64,000 nt of DNA from Natronosalvus amylolyticus (GTDB lineage: Archaea > Halobacteriota > Halobacteria > Halobacteriales > Natrialbaceae), in the NCBI RefSeq assembly GCF_024298845.1, contig NZ_CP101159.1, positions 1-64,000 of the forward strand. The letters are read 5' to 3'. The notes beneath the pieces were generated by a model. That model saw only the letters and a program-made list of their open reading frames with translations. It had not been told where the DNA came from and ran no database searches. Both the position numbers and the translations under genes were made by a program. Shown here one piece after another: positions 34,058 through 43,162 of this stretch. The first letter of the stretch is position 1. Every line of letters starts with the position of its first letter.

Positions 34058-34960
34058 TCAAGAAACGCTTGCTCCGTCCGTCCGATACGTCAGAGTACTG
34101 TCGGCATACGCTTTAACGATCGATTCCTCCAGCTGTACCCGCGAACCAATAATGCCGACGTCTCCAGCGTATACTGGTTCGTCCGGCTCTAGTACCGCCG
34201 GGCCATACGGGTCACCCGGCTCGGTGTCAGGGCACACATCTTGCTCTTGCCAAAATCGCTTGATCTCCTGCAATGATGTTCGAACGGTATCCCGAATCGA
34301 AGGGTGATCGGCGGACTGCCAGCCGTCCAGATACCAGTGCTCCCCAGAGTAGGCGGCTTTCTGTACCCCTTTCCAGTCCAACCCCACGATATCGGCTGGA
34401 GGCTCATCGGTGAGCGTCGGCTGTGTCAACGTCTTGATCACGGCGTACTACCGGTGCGGGCTTCCTCCGAGCAGGTGGGCCTTCCGGCCGCGCCATGCAC
34501 TGATCTTATCAATGTCCGCCGCCTGCACATCGGAGTATCCCATCGGATAGCCCTGTACCACACCGTCGTCAATTATATCGAACGCGGCCCGGAACTTCGA
34601 CCCGGCTATGAACTCCTTGTATGGATGATCGTCGTCCAGCTGGCGAGCGACCTCAGTCAGCGTCTAGGCCTCCCTCGGCGTATGCGCTTCGCCGAGAACG
34701 GCTACCGCCGGATCATACTTCTTGAACTGGTTCATGTAGCGATCCACATCCGGATCACGGAAATCGTTGTCAAGGATAACAACCGGCAGGTCAACGTTCG
34801 GATAGTCCTCACAGGGGTACGTATAATCCTCCCGGACGCCCGGTGCATACCCGAGCTCGTACGCATCGGTCGCATACGAGTGCCGGTGAAGAAACCCGAC
34901 GTAGTCTGCTTGCTTCGCTGCGGTGTAGTCGATCCCATATCACTGGTTTTCCTCCAGTCC
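34058..34960 (-). pseudogene. DUF6610-like gene with two amber stops
   Basis: Read through, the frame gives QADYVGFLHRHSYATDAYEL, AVLGEAHTPREA, a TAG (34664-34666), TLTEVARQLDDDHPYKEF, KAHLLGGSPHR, a second TAG (34448-34450), and YAVIKTLTQPTLTDEPPADI with the rest to 34058. This matches the haloarchaeal DUF6610 family over its length. Both stops stand where Gln is expected, so each is one CAG-to-TAG change. The start is also disturbed by a probable one-base deletion near 34940. The 127-residue open part at 34058-34441 is the C-terminal third. It is a pseudogene lying inside the restriction island. Confidence 0.75.
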
Positions 34961-35083
34961 TCAAGAATTTCAACGTCGTCGGCACAGGTTGTTTCGCTTG
35001 CCCAATTGTCCTTTAATGGTGTCGGGTACTAATACGACACATTTTCACGATATCATTAGGCCTGGTCTGCAGCCGTGAAGACA

Positions 35084-35094
35084 ATATATAAATA
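35084..35094 (+). promoter_or_regulatory. TATA box of the Mod-Res operon
   Basis: ATATATAAATA is centred about 29 bp upstream of the ATG at 35119. It makes that ATG the likely start in a leaderless or near-leaderless mRNA rather than the TTG at 35101, which is too close to the box. Confidence 0.65.
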
Positions 35095-35118
35095 GCTCCT
35101 TTGGGCACAAACGATGTA

Positions 35119-38100
35119 ATGGTTCAGGAATCACTGGAGTCTCTTCTCGATGTTAATGGGGTCGGCCAGTCAACGTTGGAAGATATCAGGGATACAGGTT
35201 TCAATTCGTTATCTGATCTTGCTGGGGCAGACCGGACCGATCTCAAGGAAATCAGTGGCATTGGCTCATCGACTGCTGACAATATTCTACGGTTCCTAGA
35301 CAGGGAAGGGCTTCGGGAAGCAGACGCTGTCACGGAGAATCAGCGGAAGCTACAGTCGCTTCTTCGAGACCTATTCCAGTTCGATGCGGCAGATCTAGAT
35401 TTCGGTATCTACCGGATTATGAACCAGAAGCGGGATGTGATTGATGAGTTCATCGAGCAAAATCTCATTCAGGCAGTGCAGGACGGGCTCGAAGACTTCA
35501 GCGAAGCAGAACGCGAGGAACTGGAACTGGAGGTGGAGGCCGCTAGACAGGACGTTATCGACAATCTTCCTGATGACGCGCTAGATGCGACGGGCCAGTT
35601 AAACGAGGAATATCGCGATTTTCCGGTCGGTGAACGGTACATCGAGGCGGTTGAGGCACTCGAGTCGTATCAGGTGTCACAGGAGACCGAGGCCCAGGTT
35701 TTCAATGATCTCTATAAGTTCTTCAGCCGGTATTACGAGAACGGCGACTTCATCCCTAAGCGACGCTACTCTTCCGAAAACAAGTATGCAATCCCGTATA
35801 ACGGTGAGGAAACCCATTTCTACTGGGCAAACCAAAATCAGTACTATATCAAAACCAGCGAACAATTCTCCAACTACCGGTTCCGGGTAAGAAAACTCTC
35901 TATATCCTTCGAATTACGTTCTGCCCATGTGGAAACCGATGACAAAAAGGGAGAGGATCGTTATTTCGTCCTTCATGACGACGACCCAATACGATACGAT
36001 GCCGACGCGGACGAACTTCGGATTCTGTTCGAATTCCGGCCGTTAACAGATGCAGACTACGAAAAGTACGGGATCTCATCACGATCACAGACGACGCAGC
36101 GAGATATCCGCAACAACGTGGCAGATGACCTTCTATCCGAACTGCCTGACTCCATCGAAAACCAGTTGTCACAGAGCGCGCACCAGAGCGACAAACGTGT
36201 TCTGGACTACCATCTGTACCAGTATACAACAAAGAACACGACGGACTATTTCATTCATAAAGATCTTCAGCGCTTCCTCGAGCGGGAACTCGAGTTCTAC
36301 ATCAAAAACGAAGTAGTAGACCTTGATGGCCTCCAAGGAAGCGAATCTCAAGGGATGACCGAATTAGATCGGGCGAACGTTGTCCAGCAAATCGGTCAGC
36401 GCATAATCACCTTCCTGGCACAGATCGAAGAGTTCCAGAAGAAGTTATACGAGAAGAAAAAGTTTGTCACGAAGACAGAATACTGTCTATCTCTTGAGAA
36501 TATTCCTAACCGGTTCTATTCACAGATCATTGAGAGCGAGGAACAGATCGCGGAATGGCGAGAGCTGTACCGAATCGAAGAGCAGGATGAACAGGGCCTC
36601 GGCCGGTTTACGGACGACACCGAAATTGATGAGGACTTTTTGGTAGACCACCCGTATTTCATGGTGGACACGCGGTTCTTTGACTATGAGTTCAAACACG
36701 AACTTCTTTCGACGTTCGCTAATTTGGATGACGCAGTTGATGGTGTTCTAGTCAAGGGCGAGAATTTCCAGGCCCTAAACCTTCTGATGGAAAAATATCG
36801 GGAAGAAGTAAAATGCATTTACATTGATCCCCCGTACAATACGGGGAACGACGAGTTTGTCTACAAAGACAGCTATAGACATTCGTCCTGGCTGAGCATG
36901 ATGCAGGATCGGCTATCACTTGGCCGGGAACTGCTCCGTGAGGACGGCGTTCTCTTTTCCAGTATCGACGACCGAGAGTACCACCGTCTGATCAGCCTAT
37001 TGAACTCGATACTCGGCGAGGAGAACCATATTGCCAGTTTCGTATGGAAGCGTCGTACATCGACCGGGATGCGGAATGAGCCAGTCTCCCCCGATCACGA
37101 GTACGTCCCGACCTATGCAAAGTCCCGAGACGACAGCCTGCTGTACGGCCTCCCGCCGGATCCCGATGATTATCCGTATGAGGACGAGCGTGGCATGTAC
37201 CGGAGCACCGATTTGACCGTCGGTATGGGGAAAGACCAGCGTCCCGGCCAGTACTACACCATCGAGAATCCCCGGACTGGCAAGGAATACGAAGCAAACC
37301 CGGAACGCGTCTGGCGGTTCTATCCTAAAACGATGGAACAGATGATCGAGGACGATATGATCATCTGGCCGGATGAGCAGGACGGGAATATGACGCGGCC
37401 CCGGTTCAAGACGTATTATGATCCAGAGGAGTCCGCAAACCCGATTTCCACTTGGGTGGAAGAAGCCTCGACGAATGACCGCACTATTGAGGAAATGGAA
37501 ACAGAGTATCTGACGTCCATTCTGCAATCCCATCGGAACGAACACGGTGGCCGGGAACTCCGCGATCTGTTGCCGGACAGCGAAACGTATTATCCGAAGC
37601 CTGTCTCGTTAATTCGGTCTTTCATAAGAGCCGCCACCCGTGATGATGATATGGTCGTCGACTTCTTCGCCGGGTCGGGTACAACTGCTCACGCCGTTAT
37701 GGATCTCAACCGGGAGGATAGCGGTAATCGCAAGTATCTCCTGGTCGAGATGGGTGACTACTTCGATACTGTCCTGAAGCCTCGGATCAAGAAGGTGGCT
37801 TACAGTTCCGAATGGGATGATGGCGAGCCACAAAACCAGAACGGGATCTCCCAGGTAATCAAATATCACGAGATTGAATCGTATGAAGATAGCTTGGACA
37901 ACATCTCGTTCTCTGGCGAAGGACAAGCCGCGCTCGACACGTTTGACGACTATCTCTTAAAGTACATGCTCGAGTTCGAGACACAACAAAGTGAGACCCG
38001 GCTGAACATCGATCAACTGAGCCACCCGTTCGAATACCAGCTCCATATCACTCAAAACGGAGAGAAAACGACGAAGACCGTCGACCTAGTCGAGACGTTC

Positions 38101-38367
38101 AATTATCTGCTGGGGCTGCAGGTAGAAACGGTTGAGTCACACGAGCATCAGAACCGGACATACCGGGTTGTTCGTGGTTCCAGGGATGAGGGGACTGTCA
38201 CCGTCATCTGGCGCAATAGCGAGGAGCTAGACCTGGAGACTGAGCAATCATTTGTGGAAGAGACGCTTCTGAATGGCGATGAGGATCTCGTGTATGTCAA
38301 CGGCGATTCGGTGGTTTCCGATGCTCGGTCGTTGGAATCTGTGTTTAAGAACCGTATGGAGGCGTAG
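35119..38367 (+). CDS. Type III DNA methyltransferase (Mod) with N-terminal helix-hairpin-helix domain
   Basis: A 1082-residue adenine methyltransferase. Residues about 8-60 form a double helix-hairpin-helix (LLDVNGVGQSTLEDI; EISGIGSSTADNI) not usual in Mod proteins. Residues 75-550 are the long accessory region seen in large archaeal Mods (FGIYRIMNQKRDVIDEF). The catalytic motif DPPY is at 570-573 and FAGSG, which binds S-adenosylmethionine, at 850-854; this motif order is the beta class used by type III systems. Its stop is 3 bp before the next start. It should methylate the host sites recognised by the Res helicase. The ATG choice follows the TATA box. Confidence 0.9.
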   Translation: MVQESLESLLDVNGVGQSTLEDIRDTGFNSLSDLAGADRTDLKEISGIGSSTADNILRFLDREGLREADAVTENQRKLQSLLRDLFQFDAADLDFGIYRIMNQKRDVIDEFIEQNLIQAVQDGLEDFSEAEREELELEVEAARQDVIDNLPDDALDATGQLNEEYRDFPVGERYIEAVEALESYQVSQETEAQVFNDLYKFFSRYYENGDFIPKRRYSSENKYAIPYNGEETHFYWANQNQYYIKTSEQFSNYRFRVRKLSISFELRSAHVETDDKKGEDRYFVLHDDDPIRYDADADELRILFEFRPLTDADYEKYGISSRSQTTQRDIRNNVADDLLSELPDSIENQLSQSAHQSDKRVLDYHLYQYTTKNTTDYFIHKDLQRFLERELEFYIKNEVVDLDGLQGSESQGMTELDRANVVQQIGQRIITFLAQIEEFQKKLYEKKKFVTKTEYCLSLENIPNRFYSQIIESEEQIAEWRELYRIEEQDEQGLGRFTDDTEIDEDFLVDHPYFMVDTRFFDYEFKHELLSTFANLDDAVDGVLVKGENFQALNLLMEKYREEVKCIYIDPPYNTGNDEFVYKDSYRHSSWLSMMQDRLSLGRELLREDGVLFSSIDDREYHRLISLLNSILGEENHIASFVWKRRTSTGMRNEPVSPDHEYVPTYAKSRDDSLLYGLPPDPDDYPYEDERGMYRSTDLTVGMGKDQRPGQYYTIENPRTGKEYEANPERVWRFYPKTMEQMIEDDMIIWPDEQDGNMTRPRFKTYYDPEESANPISTWVEEASTNDRTIEEMETEYLTSILQSHRNEHGGRELRDLLPDSETYYPKPVSLIRSFIRAATRDDDMVVDFFAGSGTTAHAVMDLNREDSGNRKYLLVEMGDYFDTVLKPRIKKVAYSSEWDDGEPQNQNGISQVIKYHEIESYEDSLDNISFSGEGQAALDTFDDYLLKYMLEFETQQSETRLNIDQLSHPFEYQLHITQNGEKTTKTVDLVETFNYLLGLQVETVESHEHQNRTYRVVRGSRDEGTVTVIWRNSEELDLETEQSFVEETLLNGDEDLVYVNGDSVVSDARSLESVFKNRMEA

Positions 38368-38370
38368 ACC

Positions 38371-41300
38371 ATGACGGAACGTCTGGAACACCGGCTGGTC
38401 CTCTGTGATTACTTCTATGAGCTATTTGGCCAGAATGACTTCGATGATCTTCAGGAAAAATTAAGAGACATTGAGGAGGGCTTCACGGAGGACGGGCACA
38501 GTTACTTTTTCCACGTACTCACCGCGATTGAGTGTGTGCAAATCCCGGAGCAGAAGCTTGCTGACTATGACCTCAACATCAAGGAGTATATGGAGAAAAT
38601 CAACCGAGTTAGAGACCGGCCGATCCAGCTCAAGTATTTCCAGTATCTGGCCGCACTCTTCACCGAGATTTATCTGGACGCCTATTTCAACCGGAAAGAC
38701 GAGTTCTTGGATGACCTCAACGCACACCTCCAGGACTGGAATACAGCCAATACCAGTAGGGCGGACTATGTGTTGAGCTATCAGAAAGAGGACCTCTGTA
38801 AGCTAGCGTTCTGGATGGCTACGGGTAGTGGCAAGACGATCATCTTCCATATCAACTATCACCAGTTCCTCCAGTACAACGATGCGGATCTTGACAACAT
38901 TATACTGATCACACCGCGAGAGGAACTGACCGAGCAGCACATCAAGGAGATGCGGAAGGACAATATTCCCTGTAGTGCCTTCAACAAGGAAGCGCGGTCT
39001 CTGTTTGCGAATGATGATCAGGAGGTCAAAGTCATCGACATCCACAAACTGAATGAAGAAGCGGGGGAGAAAACCGTCAATGTCGACGCTTTTGAGGGGA
39101 ACAATCTCGTGTTTGTTGATGAGGGGCACAAGGGCAGTGGTGGCGATGTCTGGATGGACCAGCGTAGCCAAGTGGTTAGCGATGGGTTCGTCTTTGAATA
39201 CAGCGCCACCTTCGGACAGGCGATCAACGCCGCGAACAACAAAACGCTTCTTGAAGAGTATTCGAAAGCGATCCTCTTCGACTATTCATACAACTATTTT
39301 TTTCAAGACGGCTACGGCAAGGACTACCGTATCCTCAATCTGGACACGGACGTATCCAAAGACGTGACCGATACCTGGCTGCTCGGGAACCTGCTCTCGT
39401 TCTACGAACAGATGCGGTATTACGAGGAGAACGAGGGAGCGGTGAAGGACTATAAGCTAGAACGTCCCCTCTGGATCTTTGTCGGTGGTCGGGTGAACGC
39501 AATCTATACACGGCACGGCGAGAAAACGTCTGATGTTCTGACCGTCCTCCAGTTCCTGCAGCGATTCCTGAGTGATGCCGAGTGGGCCGAAGACCGGATA
39601 CAGGAACTGCTCAACGGGACGTCCGGACTTGAATCACCGGACGGCAGGAACGTGTTTGAAGAGGGATTCACGTATCTTGACGACCATGGACTGACTGCCG
39701 CGGAAATCTACGCCGACGCACTTACCTGTCTGTTCCACGTGGAAGGCCCATCTCACCTGCAGGTGGCTGAACTCAAAGAAGAGGACGACGAACTCGGTGT
39801 GAAGGCAGCCAACTCCGATGCCTACTTCGGCGTTGTCAATATCGGGGATACCAGCGCATTCCAGACCCTTGTCGAGGATCATGCTGAAGAGATCACTCAG
39901 GATGAGGACGAGTTCACCCAGTCACTGTTCGATAATATCAAGGACGGCGACTCCAATGTGAACATCCTCCTTGGATCGAAGAAGTTTATCGAAGGATGGG
40001 ATACGTGGCGCGTGTCCAACATGGGGCTGATGAACGTCGGGAAAAGCGAAGGCTCCGAAGTTATCCAACTGTTCGGCCGCGGCGTCCGCCTCAAGGGCAA
40101 AGAGTTCTCTCTGAAGCGGAGTAGCCGGCTGAAGGCCGATGACCAGCCGCCGGAACACATTGAGATCTTGGAGACGCTGAACATATTCGGCGTTCAGGCA
40201 GACTATATGCGACAGTTCCGTGAGTATCTCGAAGAGGAGGGAATCGAGCCGGAATACTGGAAGCGCGATCTCGAAGTCCGAGTAAAGAACGACCTGCTTG
40301 ATGAAGGGCTTAAAGTACCACGAGTGGATGATGACCGTGAGTTTAAGCAGGAGGCGACTGTTGCGCTGACGCTGGATTCAGATGTCTGCCCCCGTGTTGA
40401 CCGCCGGCCACAGGTACAGGTTCTTGAGAGTGTTACGGAGACGTCCCATGCGACAGAGGAATCGGATCAGGAGCGAACGATACCGGATACCGTGATTCCG
40501 CTTTTGGACTGGAACGAAATCTACTTCGAGATACTGCAGCATAAACGCCAGAAGGAGTTGACCAACCTTGCGCTTGACAAGGATGTTCTCCGGGAGATCA
40601 TCGAAGAGCAGGCGTACACGCTGCACTGTCGTCCGGCTGATGTGAATCCGGACGGGTTCAGCGATCTCGAGGATATCCAGCGGCTTGTCGAGATCCTTCT
40701 CAAATCCTACGTGGATGAGTTTTACAGCCAGAAGCAGGAGAGCTGGGAGAGTCAGCACCTCAGCTATCAGACCTTGGATGCCGAGGATAGGAACTTTCCC
40801 GACAACTATACGCTTACCATCCCCGAATCGAACGAGGCGGTTATCGAGACCGTGACTGAGGTGCTGGAAGAAGCTACCGAAGTGTATGAACGTGACCTGA
40901 AAGATTTCCCGAATGTCTACTTTGACAAGCATCTCTATCAGCCCTTGTTCACGACAGATCCACAGTTCGAGTCGATCAGCCCGGTTGGGCTCAACAATGG
41001 TGAAGAGAAATTTGTTGAGGATCTGCGTGACTACGTCCAGAACGACTGGAACGATGCAATAGATGGAGATCAGGTCTTCCTCCTGCGGAATCTGTCACAG
41101 AAAGGAGTCGGGTTCTTTGAAGCCGGGAACTTCTATCCCGACTTCATCCTTTGGATAAAGAATGGGGCGGAGCAGCGAGTCGTCTTCGTCGATCCGAAAG
41201 GATTGCAGCACATCGGTATCCACCATAAGAAAATCCAGTTCTACAAGACGGTCAAAAAGATCCAAGAACGGTTAGACGACGACCAGGTTGTCTTGGAATC

Positions 41301-41439
41301 ATTTATTATCTCAAACACTTCACCAGACAAGGCAGAAGAGACCCATGGCCTGTCGAAAGAGGAGTTCGAGGATCACCATGTCCTGTTCCAGGATGACCCC
41401 GGTGCGTATATCGGCCAGCTGTTTAGCAAGATCCAGTAG
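38371..41439 (+). CDS. Type III restriction enzyme helicase-nuclease (Res)
   Basis: A 1022-residue superfamily 2 ATPase. Walker A TGSGKT is at about 151-156, the DEGH box at 250-253, and motif VI lies in EVIQLFGRGVRLKGK. The C-terminal region has a PD-(D/E)XK nuclease core: Asp924 in FYPDFILW and Asp941-Pro-Lys943 in VFVDPKGL, spaced as in Res endonuclease domains. The ATG follows the Mod stop by 3 bp. With Mod it forms a complete type III restriction-modification pair; all catalytic residues look intact. Length is usual for the family. Confidence 0.9.
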   Translation: MTERLEHRLVLCDYFYELFGQNDFDDLQEKLRDIEEGFTEDGHSYFFHVLTAIECVQIPEQKLADYDLNIKEYMEKINRVRDRPIQLKYFQYLAALFTEIYLDAYFNRKDEFLDDLNAHLQDWNTANTSRADYVLSYQKEDLCKLAFWMATGSGKTIIFHINYHQFLQYNDADLDNIILITPREELTEQHIKEMRKDNIPCSAFNKEARSLFANDDQEVKVIDIHKLNEEAGEKTVNVDAFEGNNLVFVDEGHKGSGGDVWMDQRSQVVSDGFVFEYSATFGQAINAANNKTLLEEYSKAILFDYSYNYFFQDGYGKDYRILNLDTDVSKDVTDTWLLGNLLSFYEQMRYYEENEGAVKDYKLERPLWIFVGGRVNAIYTRHGEKTSDVLTVLQFLQRFLSDAEWAEDRIQELLNGTSGLESPDGRNVFEEGFTYLDDHGLTAAEIYADALTCLFHVEGPSHLQVAELKEEDDELGVKAANSDAYFGVVNIGDTSAFQTLVEDHAEEITQDEDEFTQSLFDNIKDGDSNVNILLGSKKFIEGWDTWRVSNMGLMNVGKSEGSEVIQLFGRGVRLKGKEFSLKRSSRLKADDQPPEHIEILETLNIFGVQADYMRQFREYLEEEGIEPEYWKRDLEVRVKNDLLDEGLKVPRVDDDREFKQEATVALTLDSDVCPRVDRRPQVQVLESVTETSHATEESDQERTIPDTVIPLLDWNEIYFEILQHKRQKELTNLALDKDVLREIIEEQAYTLHCRPADVNPDGFSDLEDIQRLVEILLKSYVDEFYSQKQESWESQHLSYQTLDAEDRNFPDNYTLTIPESNEAVIETVTEVLEEATEVYERDLKDFPNVYFDKHLYQPLFTTDPQFESISPVGLNNGEEKFVEDLRDYVQNDWNDAIDGDQVFLLRNLSQKGVGFFEAGNFYPDFILWIKNGAEQRVVFVDPKGLQHIGIHHKKIQFYKTVKKIQERLDDDQVVLESFIISNTSPDKAEETHGLSKEEFEDHHVLFQDDPGAYIGQLFSKIQ

Positions 41440-41466
41440 GTAGGTTGGCCATGAATGGGAACTGTC

Positions 41467-42030
41467 TCAGAACTCGCCCATCAGTCCGGCGTCCTGAAGG
41501 ATGTCTTTGAGGTCGGCGAGCCGGCTGACAGCCTTGTTGACCTGGCTGACTTCGAGATAGGAGACAGACTGGCTGAAGTCGGTGCTGATAGCCTCAATTT
41601 CATCTTCGAAGGTGGCGAGCTGATCCTGGGTGGAGACAATGACCAGTTTCTGAAGTGTGGGATCAGCGTTCTGTGCTTTCTGGAGGTTGAGGATTGCTGA
41701 GTCGCGGCTTCCCCGGCGATGAACCTCGAACGCGTAGGAGATGACGCCGAGGTTGGCGACCCGAGTGCTCCACCGCACGTCGATCCGGGCACCAGGGCCG
41801 GCCTGGTATTCGTCTTCCACGTCGAAGCCGAGACCATTCCCGATGTCCAAGAGTTTTTCCTGTATCTCATCATGGTCGAAGTCCTCGATGGGTTCCTGAT
41901 GCTCAGGTGACTCACCGGGCTCATAAATGTCAAGTTTCGAGAGGTAGAACAGAAAGTAGTCGACATCAACGTAATCCTGAATGTCCAAGGCCGGGGATTC
42001 CGGCCCCCCAATCAGGTCCAGTCGTTCCAT
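41467..42030 (-). CDS. Hypothetical protein with nuclease-like core, convergent with Res
   Basis: A 187-residue acidic protein. The middle contains ARIDVRWSTRVANLGVISYA then FEVHRRGSRDSAILNL: an Asp, a strand, and an Glu-x-His before a helix, a pattern like degenerate PD-(D/E)XK or Holliday-junction-resolvase-fold domains. The N-terminal third is acidic (DYVDVDYFLFYLSKLDIYEP). It is the second gene of an operon with the one at 42037 (6 bp apart), and converges with Res. Conserved partners of restriction systems often sit this way, but no function is known. Confidence 0.6.
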   Translation of the reverse strand: MERLDLIGGPESPALDIQDYVDVDYFLFYLSKLDIYEPGESPEHQEPIEDFDHDEIQEKLLDIGNGLGFDVEDEYQAGPGARIDVRWSTRVANLGVISYAFEVHRRGSRDSAILNLQKAQNADPTLQKLVIVSTQDQLATFEDEIEAISTDFSQSVSYLEVSQVNKAVSRLADLKDILQDAGLMGEF

Positions 42031-42036
42031 GATCGT

Positions 42037-42531
42037 TTAGATGACCTCGAGAAACGCATCGTAGTCCGCACCGGAGGTGAGACGGTCGGGGACTTGATCA
42101 CCATAGTTCAGCACGTCGAGGGCATCGCGTGCCCGTCGATTGAAGATCGCGCACTGTTCCGGATACATGAAGGTCAGAATTTCAGTGATACTGGCTGAAC
42201 CCAGCATATGCACGTTCTCGTTCAAGATGTCGAACTTCTCCTCGACGGTATCAGTCTCGTACAGCGCATCGTGAAATGCGTCGCGGACAGGACCGACTCC
42301 GTCATTCAGGATCTGCTCGACGATGTAATCCTTGTTACTCCAGCCCCGGAATGCCCAGAGGTTCCGGACCAGTTCACGGACATCTCCTTCCTCAAGTTGC
42401 GTTACCGCGTTCTCAGATAGCAGCTCCGGGATGGTTTGCTTCTTCTCGATCCGGGCCTTCGCGAACTTCTCTCCCGACTCCTCCTGAAACTCCCGATAAT
42501 ACTCCTGGAGTTCCTGATCATCAATCGGCAT
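42037..42531 (-). CDS. Hypothetical protein, first gene of the convergent pair
   Basis: A 164-residue helical protein. A conserved-looking core reads FRGWSNKDYIVEQIL, then LGSASITEILTFMYPEQCAI and FNRRARDALDVLNYG. I recall similar helical segments in proteins linked to restriction enzymes, but cannot name the family. No catalytic motif is evident. It starts at an ATG at 42531 after an AT-rich promoter region and is cotranscribed with the 187-residue gene. Confidence 0.6.
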   Translation of the reverse strand: MPIDDQELQEYYREFQEESGEKFAKARIEKKQTIPELLSENAVTQLEEGDVRELVRNLWAFRGWSNKDYIVEQILNDGVGPVRDAFHDALYETDTVEEKFDILNENVHMLGSASITEILTFMYPEQCAIFNRRARDALDVLNYGDQVPDRLTSGADYDAFLEVI

Positions 42532-42586
42532 GTGGCACTATTCGAGTAATGATACTGAATTAACTACTGACTCAGTCTCTACCCCC

Positions 42587-42820
42587 CTATCTATGAGAAA
42601 TAGGTGGGCGTAAATCCCGCCACCGGAAGTCAGCGTGCTCGCCAGTCTCAAGCTGGATCTGATAAAGATATGCGTCTCGCTCGTCACCGGTCACGGCATC
42701 CGCTGCATCGGACATAATACCTACCACCGTTCCATGCATCCCGTGGTAAGTTGCATGGTCGGGGTCACGCTCATCAGGAATATCAACTCGAACTCGATCA
42801 CCTTCGGCAAATCGTCTCAT
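42587..42820 (-). CDS. Small SH3/KOW-like beta-barrel protein
   Basis: A 77-residue protein starting MRRFAEGDRVRVDIPDE and containing HGTVVGIMSD and a closing strand pair (LYQIQLETGEHADFRWRDLR). Short strands with a GDRV start and a HGxVV turn are typical of small SH3- or KOW-like barrels in haloarchaea, which bind nucleic acid or proteins. A specific function is unknown. It stands apart from the operon upstream (55 bp). Confidence 0.55.
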   Translation of the reverse strand: MRRFAEGDRVRVDIPDERDPDHATYHGMHGTVVGIMSDAADAVTGDERDAYLYQIQLETGEHADFRWRDLRPPISHR

Positions 42821-42905
42821 CGCCTCACCACCGTCCTGTTCTCAGGTGTTTCCAGGGCCATCTATTAGGTGGCATGTGTCTTTATAGGCCTAAGTAAACA
42901 CCGGA

Positions 42906-43064
42906 CTAAGGCGTCACTCCTGTTGGCCTCCCCTTGATTGCCTGCACCACCCGCCGCATCTTGTAGTACACTACCGGGTCGATCTGCCGCCACATCTGCT
43001 CCGTCTCAGTAGTATCAGCATCGTCAACGGCGACCGTGTAGATCGTCCGGCGATACCACGGCAT
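42906..43064 (-). CDS. Small hypothetical protein
   Basis: A 52-residue frame starting MPWYRRTIYTVAVDD and ending IKGRPTGVTP. The frame is open to 43157, but the extra N-terminal part looks non-coding. Basic and aromatic residues alternate with an acidic middle. It lies just after the large membrane-protein gene on the same strand (99 bp). Support is only composition and length. Confidence 0.4.
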   Translation of the reverse strand: MPWYRRTIYTVAVDDADTTETEQMWRQIDPVVYYKMRRVVQAIKGRPTGVTP

Positions 43065-43162
43065 CTTGTCTGGTTCCGGTGTTCTGGTACTGTTATCGGT
43101 ATGGAGAGGCCGTGTTTCGCGTCCTGTTGTCGGATACCTGGTGCCGTATAGGAACACATTCT

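Noticed and set aside
34304-35032. 242-residue plus-strand frame
   Set aside because: It is antisense to the DUF6610-like pseudogene, whose reading explains the sequence far better.
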